Below are positions 4,835 to 7,757 of a stretch of 7,757 bases of DNA, in pieces. A program made the position numbers and the translations under genes. Positions within the stretch are counted from its first letter, which is position 1. Every line of letters begins with the position of its first letter. The stretch lies in the NCBI GenBank assembly GCA_017881765.1, contig JADGQN010000224.1:1-7757 (forward strand), read 5' to 3'. The notes under the pieces were generated by a model, which saw nothing but the letters and a program-made list of their open reading frames with translations, searched no databases and had not been told where the DNA came from. This DNA comes from Syntrophobacterales bacterium. GTDB lineage: Bacteria > Desulfobacterota > Syntrophorhabdia > Syntrophorhabdales > WCHB1-27.

Positions 4835-4846
4835 GATTCGTTATGC
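4835..4846 (-). other. Right part (R'' plus spacer) of the split attC
   Basis: On the minus strand GCATAAC GAATC, the R'' box and spacer expected after the toxin gene. The same GAATC spacer occurs in attC 7079-7143. The R'' box supplies the TAA stop of the RelE/ParE toxin. The rest of the site is at 4034-4083, on the far side of the insertion. Confidence 0.65.
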
Positions 4847-5119
4847 GGTTCTTAACTGCTTTAACAGCTTGTCATAGTCCCCGTGTGAACCGATCCAGAA
4901 CCATATAATCTGTTTGTCTTGCTGTATTCCGACAGCGCGGTAATCCTTTGTGATACGTAGAGAGAAAATCGGTCGAGTGGAATGTATCCGCTTGAAATTA
5001 AGACCCGGATGGTAGGGATTCCTCTTAAATATTTTGTATGCCTTCTTTGCTTCTTTTCTTATCTGTTCCGGCAATTCCCTGTAGCATTTCCAGAAACGGT
5101 CAGTGGTTCGGGAGGTCAT
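4841..5119 (-). CDS. RelE/ParE-family toxin
   Basis: A 92-aa toxin of the RelE/ParE superfamily, which either cleaves mRNA at the ribosome or poisons gyrase; I cannot tell which. Family features are the N-terminal helix pair (TDRFWKCYRELPEQIRKEAKKAYKIFKRNP), the strand FKRIHSTRPIFSLRITKDYRAVGI, and the C-terminal IIWFWIGSHGDYDKLL, common in this RelE subgroup. Length is normal. It starts at ATG 5119 within an ATGA overlap with the antitoxin gene; the Shine-Dalgarno is poor, so translation probably depends on coupling. The last codons run into the attC R'' box, which gives the stop. The site itself is broken by an insertion, so the cassette may no longer be excisable, but the gene looks complete. 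Confidence 0.9.
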   Translation of the reverse strand: MTSRTTDRFWKCYRELPEQIRKEAKKAYKIFKRNPYHPGLNFKRIHSTRPIFSLRITKDYRAVGIQQDKQIIWFWIGSHGDYDKLLKQLRTA

Positions 5120-5334
5120 AGCTTTTCGATACTCAAAGCCTTTGTTCTCCCCTGTTTATGTGCAGCCAGGGCCTCGTCAGCAAGCCTGTCTAGGATGTCT
5201 TCTGAACCTGCAAAGGCCTTCTCCCATTTTCCTTCTGCTTCGAGTTCTTCTATTACCCACTTAGCCAATGCATTCTGCTCAACCTCTGGGAGTCTGGATG
5301 CTTCTTTGAATGCTCTTTCCAGGAGCTTTGTCAT
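5116..5334 (-). CDS. Antitoxin of the RelE/ParE pair
   Basis: A 72-aa, mostly helical, acidic protein encoded just before the toxin. Its sequence (TKLLERAFKEASRLPEVEQN, then a WVIEELEAEGKWEKAF region, then RLADEALAAHKQGRTK) matches small antitoxins commonly paired with RelE-like toxins of the WFWIGSH type. It lacks an obvious ribbon-helix-helix or HTH motif, so its DNA-binding role is unclear. I start at ATG 5334, which has GAGAGG 6 nt upstream and gives the usual family start; in-frame ATGs at 5364 and 5427 exist, but the second lies in the attC. A possible -10 TAAAAT at 5369-5374 has no good -35. The stop overlaps the toxin start as ATGA. Confidence 0.85.
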   Translation of the reverse strand: MTKLLERAFKEASRLPEVEQNALAKWVIEELEAEGKWEKAFAGSEDILDRLADEALAAHKQGRTKALSIEKL

Positions 5335-5423
5335 TTTTAACCTCTCTTCTGCGCTATCGGTCATCCATATTTTACCACACCAGACGAAGATATGACATGC
5401 CGATGATCCACGCCTTTGTTCTC

Positions 5424-5512
5424 GCATAACAAAAAGCTCAGCCGACCGGACCGAGGCAGTGCTGAAAAGAAGCTGACCATCCTTCCGGGTCGGCTGCAGA
5501 GCCTAGTTAGCC
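5424..5512 (-). other. attC recombination site (long loop)
   Basis: On the minus strand: R'' GGCTAAC (5506-5512), spacer TAGGC, L'' TCTGCAGCCGACC, a long loop that can fold itself, L' GGTCGGCTGAG, a T-rich spacer, R' GTTATGC (5424-5430). The arms pair over about 10 bp with one extra G in L''. At 89 bp it is longer than its neighbours. Confidence 0.75.
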
Positions 5513-5526
5513 GGTTTTGTCGGGAC

Positions 5527-6006
5527 CTACATGTACCACATCATCGCGGCACCAAATACCCCACCTGCCAGAGCCAATAACCAAACCACCTTTATTGCCG
5601 CCGGGTTCGTTAGTTCCTTCGTTTTCCACCCATAGCTAAATTCGATTGCCCCGGGATGCCGAGATAGGATTTCGGCCCCACCCCGGAAGAAAAGCCAGAA
5701 GGTGCCGAGAATCCAAAGAGCAAAAACGCAGCCAAACCATGCCAGGACGTAGGGGTTGCCATCTCGAGGTCTGAAATAGTACCAAACGGATGGAATGCCA
5801 CCTATAGTGCAACCAACACCCATGATTACCCAGGGGATGTTCATCCAAAAAAGGTAACCGCGGAACAAGGTGGAGTACCCTTTCTCAAGCTCGTGGTTTT
5901 CTTCGATATGTTTTTTGGCCGTCTTCTTAAAGGTGAAGAAGTTAACCACCGTGAAGGCAATGGCGACAAGCCAAAAGTACCGTAATATGAGATCAAGTGG
6001 ATTCAT
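5527..6006 (-). CDS. Four-helix membrane protein of unknown function
   Basis: A 159-aa integral membrane protein. Hydrophobic segments lie at about 7-25, 52-73, 86-107 and 138-157, with a charged loop at 27-46 (KKTAKKHIEENHELEKGY) and another at 110-136. There is no cleavable signal peptide and no catalytic motif I recognise. GPI- and transporter-type signatures are absent. The ATG at 6006 has GAGGA 5-6 nt upstream, and that ribosome binding site is part of the attC arm of the preceding site, so the cassette junction provides the translation signal. The stop is 14 bp before the next R'' box, giving a compact cassette. I see no promoter, so expression probably depends on upstream transcription. 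I cannot assign a function. Confidence 0.8.
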   Translation of the reverse strand: MNPLDLILRYFWLVAIAFTVVNFFTFKKTAKKHIEENHELEKGYSTLFRGYLFWMNIPWVIMGVGCTIGGIPSVWYYFRPRDGNPYVLAWFGCVFALWILGTFWLFFRGGAEILSRHPGAIEFSYGWKTKELTNPAAIKVVWLLALAGGVFGAAMMWYM

Positions 6007-6013
6007 CTTTCCT

Positions 6014-6075
6014 CGCTAACGAGGTCAGCTACGAGGCCACTTTATGGCCAAGTTAGCTGCACCCACTGGTTCGGC
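6014..6075 (-). other. attC site with shortened R' spacer
   Basis: On the minus strand: R'' GCCGAAC (6069-6075), spacer CAGTG, L'' GGTGCAGCTAACTTGGCC, loop ATAAAGT, L' GGCCTCGTAGCTGACC, then TCGTTAGCG. The core matches attC 7079-7143 at 42 of 46 positions. R' reads GTTAGCG (6014-6020) but only 2 nt separate it from L', as if one GTT of TCGTTGTTAGCG had been lost. Confidence 0.8.
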
Positions 6076-6078
6076 GCC

Positions 6079-6486
6079 TTACTTAGCCCGCATTCGATTG
6101 TTCTTCGAATTGTGCTCAAGTTCGCAAAGGCCCAGAGCCTCCATGAGTGGGGGAACGTAGACGCCAAATCGTCCGCGAAGGCCCTTCTTCAGGCCGTACC
6201 AACCACCAATGGGATTCTTCGGGGAGCGTCCCCAACCTTCTACCGTTCCTTCCTTCGCAGGTTTCTGCTCGTCCGCCCCACCAAGCTCGACCCAATCTCC
6301 GGCAGCTTTAAGCATGGCGTGCAGGTCATCGATGCAGCGCGCGTCGTAGAGAAGAACAGTCTTGCCCACCGTGCAAACAAGGACCCGTACACCGTCCTTT
6401 TCATCGACGTGAATCGTGTACTCGGCCGTTCCGGGCGGCGTCTTGAGCACCCAGGGATTGGCTTTGGTTCGATTGAGCGTTGCCAT
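6079..6486 (-). CDS. Conserved hypothetical protein, 135 aa
   Basis: A soluble protein with no signal peptide or membrane segment. Recognisable blocks are the start ATLNRTKANPWVLKTPPGT, a strand-rich segment YTIHVDEKDGVRVLVCTVGKTVLLYDARCIDDLHAMLK, and EGTVEGWGRSPKNPIGGWYGLKKGLRGRFG, with a tail EHNSKNNRMRAK. I recall similar proteins as a domain of unknown function (possibly DUF6855), but I am not sure of the number. The Gly/Trp-rich block could be a binding surface; no catalytic motif is evident. I chose the ATG at 6486 over 6519 because GAGAGGAG lies 6 nt upstream and family members begin near MATLN. The stop is 3 nt before the R'' box of attC 6014-6075. There is no visible promoter of its own, and its partner and function are unknown. 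Confidence 0.8.
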   Translation of the reverse strand: MATLNRTKANPWVLKTPPGTAEYTIHVDEKDGVRVLVCTVGKTVLLYDARCIDDLHAMLKAAGDWVELGGADEQKPAKEGTVEGWGRSPKNPIGGWYGLKKGLRGRFGVYVPPLMEALGLCELEHNSKNNRMRAK

Positions 6487-6526
6487 AGGTCTCCTCTCTT
6501 TGTTCTCCGAAGGTATCATTCTTCTC

Positions 6527-6583
6527 GCCGAACATGGGCTTCAGCGGGAGCTTTCAGCGATCCGCTGCAAGCCGTCGTTGGGC
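6527..6583 (-). other. attC recombination site
   Basis: On the minus strand: R'' GCCCAAC (6577-6583), spacer GACGG, L'' CTTGCAGCGG, a 14-nt loop, L' CCGCTGAAG, spacer CCCAT, R' GTTCGGC (6527-6533). The arms pair perfectly except for the one extra G in L''. At 57 bp it is short and canonical. The HigA reading frame ends inside it. Confidence 0.9.
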
Positions 6584-6892
6584 TGTTGATTTTGTAGTGC
6601 GTGCTGCTTCGGCATGTAATTTCAAGCCCAATGCACTCATCACTTTAAGAATGGTATCGAAGCCAGGACTTCTCTCCCCGGAGAGAGCCTTATACAGACT
6701 TTCCCGAGACAAACCGGCATCTCGCGCCACTTGAGACATACCTTTTGCCCTGGCGATATCTCCCAGTGCTTTAGCAATGAAGGCTGCATCACCATTTGCC
6801 TCTTCAATGCATGCTTCTAGATAAGCAGCCATTTCTTGAGGAGTGCGAAGATGCTCGGAAACATCGTATTTTGTCGTAATGGTTTTTGCCAT
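6554..6892 (-). CDS. HigA-type antitoxin (HTH), partner toxin deleted
   Basis: A 112-aa addiction-module antidote of the HigA-like family (COG3636 type). The N-terminal KYDVSEHLRTPQEMAAYLEACIEEA is the typical start. A Cro/CI-type helix-turn-helix covers about residues 45-92 (IARAKGMSQVARDAGLSRES, then LYKALSG, then TILKVMSALGLKL), and it normally represses the operon together with its toxin. A good AGGAG lies 6 nt before ATG 6892. The gene lies 9 bp after the remnant of higB, so it is now an orphan antitoxin and could neutralise related HigB toxins elsewhere. The last nine residues and the stop are encoded by attC 6527-6583, which probably explains a tail slightly longer than usual. Confidence 0.92.
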   Translation of the reverse strand: MAKTITTKYDVSEHLRTPQEMAAYLEACIEEANGDAAFIAKALGDIARAKGMSQVARDAGLSRESLYKALSGERSPGFDTILKVMSALGLKLHAEAARTTKSTAQRRLAADR

Positions 6893-6901
6893 AATATACT
6901 C

Positions 6902-7017
6902 CTATAGATTTTTTGCCAGGCGAAGTGCAGTCTTTATATCTCTAGCTTGGGTCCCCGGATATCGTGGAGGTTGTCGATCCACTTGGCGAAATGCGCAGTT
7001 TTGCGAATCTCAATCAT
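6902..7017 (-). pseudogene. higB toxin remnant with internal deletion
   Basis: From ATG 7017 the sequence reads MIEIRKTAHFAKWIDNLHD, then IRGPKLEI and a TAA stop at 6934. This is the start of a HigB-type toxin of the RelE/ParE superfamily. In another frame the bases just before the higA start encode DIKTALRLAKNL and a stop (6902-6904), the normal end of the same family. About 60 central residues of a roughly 97-residue protein are missing, with a frameshift at the junction (about 6934-6940). The toxin is therefore inactive. The flanking promoter and the antitoxin gene remain intact, so selection may have kept the antitoxin. It could instead be a recent neutral deletion. Confidence 0.85.
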
Positions 7018-7023
7018 AAACCA

Positions 7024-7052
7024 ATTGTAGTCTATTGGCTACAGTTTGTCAA
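7024..7052 (-). promoter_or_regulatory. Strong higBA promoter with inverted repeat
   Basis: On the minus strand: perfect -35 TTGACA (7047-7052), 17-bp spacer, -10 TACAAT (7024-7029). An inverted repeat TGTAG/CTACA (7026-7030 and 7039-7043) overlaps the -10 and spacer and is a candidate HigA operator. Transcription should start around 7017-7018, at or next to the higB ATG, so the message would be leaderless. Confidence 0.85.
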
Positions 7053-7078
7053 CGAACCTTTATAGTTCCGCCTAAGAA

Positions 7079-7143
7079 GCCCAACAACGAGGTCAGCTAC
7101 GAGGCCGCTGTTTGGCCGAGTTAGCTGCACCGATTCGTTGGGC
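7079..7143 (-). other. attC recombination site (canonical)
   Basis: The best site in the window. On the minus strand: R'' GCCCAAC (7137-7143), spacer GAATC, L'' GGTGCAGCTAACTCGGCC, loop, L' GGCCTCGTAGCTGACC, spacer TCGTT, R' GTTGGGC (7079-7085). R boxes are perfectly complementary and match the RYYYAAC and GTTRRRY consensus. One extra G lies in L''. The expected cleavage between G and TT lies at about 7084-7085. Confidence 0.93.
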
Positions 7144-7185
7144 ATTCTGGTTTCTTTTTGTGAGCCAGTCCGTCACTGTTGGTCC

Positions 7186-7209
7186 TTAAATGTCCACATT
7201 TCAATTACG
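7186..7209 (+). repeat. Diverged copy of the 24-bp repeat
   Basis: TTAAATGTCCACATTTCAAT plus four bases matches copy 1 (140-163) at 19 of 24 positions, in the same orientation. Confidence 0.55.
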
Positions 7210-7238
7210 TGCCCTCGACATCCCGTCGCCACGCTGCC

Positions 7239-7254
7239 TCAAATGTCAATATTT
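7239..7254 (+). repeat. Partial copy of the 24-bp repeat
   Basis: TCAAATGTCAATATTT is identical to the first 16 bp of 140-163 and 3321-3344, then diverges into GATCCC. It lies 42 bp past the transposase stop, a plausible position for an insertion-sequence end. Confidence 0.75.
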
Positions 7255-7296
7255 GATCCCTGAGAAGTAAGTGCCCTTTCTGAAACCATCAAATGG

Positions 7297-7757
7297 TTAC
7301 CACGATGATGTTCCCATCATCGAGAAGATCTGTTTCTTAAATAGGGACACCCGTATCAGCTCTGACCATAGCTTCACCCAAACGCGAAAAGACGATAGAC
7401 AGCCCTGCAGCGTCCTTTTCAAGGGCATATGGGCCTTGGCCCATCTCTTTATGTTGCAGGCGATTATTTTACATGCCACGGCAAAGCATACTTTTGCTGC
7501 CCGACGCACACGAAGTCTGCCGATGCCATGAGCTCGTTTCAGTTCGGAGTTCGTTGCTTCGATCCCTGCACGGATCTTGTACCGGTCCTTCCATGCAGTT
7601 GTCTGCTGAAGGGTATACATATGATCACGCAGGCGAATCTCGGGGGTGATCTCCAGACGGAAATCCCCGACGGTATCACGGGCTTGGCAGCCTCGATTGC
7701 GATGGTTGGGCGCCCGCACCGGACAGCAATCGAGCATCGTACATGATCGGCATGTGT
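7297..7757 (-). CDS. IS1182-like transposase, C-terminal part (runs off window)
   Basis: About 153 codons are visible, open through the right edge, so the N-terminal part lies outside. The Cys motif (CRSCTMLDCCPVR) and KDRYKIRAGIEATNSELKRA, followed by HGIGRLRVRRAAKV, match the C-terminal DDE domain of IS1182-type transposases; the Glu in GIEATNSELKR should be the last catalytic acidic residue. The extension after RWAKAH (KRTLQGCLSSFRVWVKL to the end) is more variable. The frame is intact up to the TAA at 7297, so the element could be active. It is on the same strand as the cassettes, and the repeat at 7239-7254 may be its terminal sequence. Family assignment is from memory of motifs; IS5-group relatives are an alternative. 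Confidence 0.8.
   Translation of the reverse strand, partial: TCRSCTMLDCCPVRAPNHRNRGCQARDTVGDFRLEITPEIRLRDHMYTLQQTTAWKDRYKIRAGIEATNSELKRAHGIGRLRVRRAAKVCFAVACKIIACNIKRWAKAHMPLKRTLQGCLSSFRVWVKLWSELIRVSLFKKQIFSMMGTSSW

Larger units (their letters stand above)
7144..7296. other. Gene-less stretch with repeat copies
   Basis: No gene is seen between the rightmost attC and the transposase. It holds the diverged repeat at 7186-7209 and the shorter one at 7239-7254. This is probably what remains of a cassette whose gene was displaced by, or lies beyond, the insertion sequence. Confidence 0.45.

Noticed and set aside
4739..4846. GCATAAC at 4739-4745 and GTTATGC at 4840-4846 form perfect inverted boxes, suggesting a 108-bp attC.
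   Set aside because: The sequences next to the boxes do not pair as L''/L' arms (only a displaced GGTGAAT/ATTCACC helix). The right box is better explained as R'' of the split site completed at 4034-4083, and the left one ends a transposase frame.
6112..6597. Plus-strand frame of 161 codons.
   Set aside because: Antisense to the 135-aa protein and running through attC 6527-6583; the minus frame has a good ribosome binding site and family-like blocks.
1..7757. CRISPR array, suggested by several short dispersed repeats.
   Set aside because: Copies are hundreds to thousands of bases apart, not regularly spaced, and no cas genes are present.

Overview
The window reads as part of a sedentary chromosomal integron: a string of small gene cassettes, nearly all on the minus strand, separated by attC recombination sites. 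I do not recognise the species. Mixed GC, intergenic repeats, IS1182-like and IS110-like transposase pieces and attC arms built around GCAGC / GCTGA suggest an environmental Gram-negative bacterium. A delta-proteobacterial or Nitrospirota-type host is only a guess. Several attC sites show the textbook layout on the minus strand: RYYYAAC-type R'' box, 5-nt spacer, L'' arm with one extra base, variable loop, L' arm, 5-nt spacer, GTTRRRY-type R' box. The extra base lies in L'' when read on the minus strand, which agrees with the gene direction. An integrase/attI platform would therefore lie to the right of the window; none is visible here.

Layout from right (5') to left (3'). 7297-7757 is the C-terminal part of an IS1182-like transposase. 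attC 7079-7143 opens a cassette with a strong promoter, a deleted higB toxin remnant and an intact higA antitoxin. attC 6527-6583 is followed by a 135-aa conserved protein. attC 6014-6075 is followed by a four-helix membrane protein. attC 5424-5512 is followed by an antitoxin / RelE-ParE toxin pair. The attC of that pair is split by about 750 bp of foreign DNA (4084-4834): a structured RNA resembling a group II intron 5' part, a shared repeat and an IS110-family transposase C-terminus. Next come a BrnT/BrnA cassette (attC 3394-3459), a short gene-less cassette, and, after attC 3217-3290, a secreted barnase-like ribonuclease with its barstar inhibitor. A predicted ATPase follows, flanked by 23-bp exact direct repeats, then a 111-aa protein of unknown function (attC 909-964). 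Last is a MazE/MazF pair with its own promoter and palindromic operator, whose attC (185-275) has been invaded by tandem repeats.

How it fits together: four toxin-antitoxin loci (one with a dead toxin) plus a barnase/barstar pair occupy five of about nine cassettes. This matches the known enrichment of addiction modules in chromosomal integrons, where they are thought to stabilise the array. The barnase/barstar cassette is the most unusual cargo. The split attC is the most unusual architecture. Recurrent 16-24-bp repeats containing TTGACA, stop codons supplied by R'' boxes and a decayed attC show an array that is partly mobile and partly eroding.
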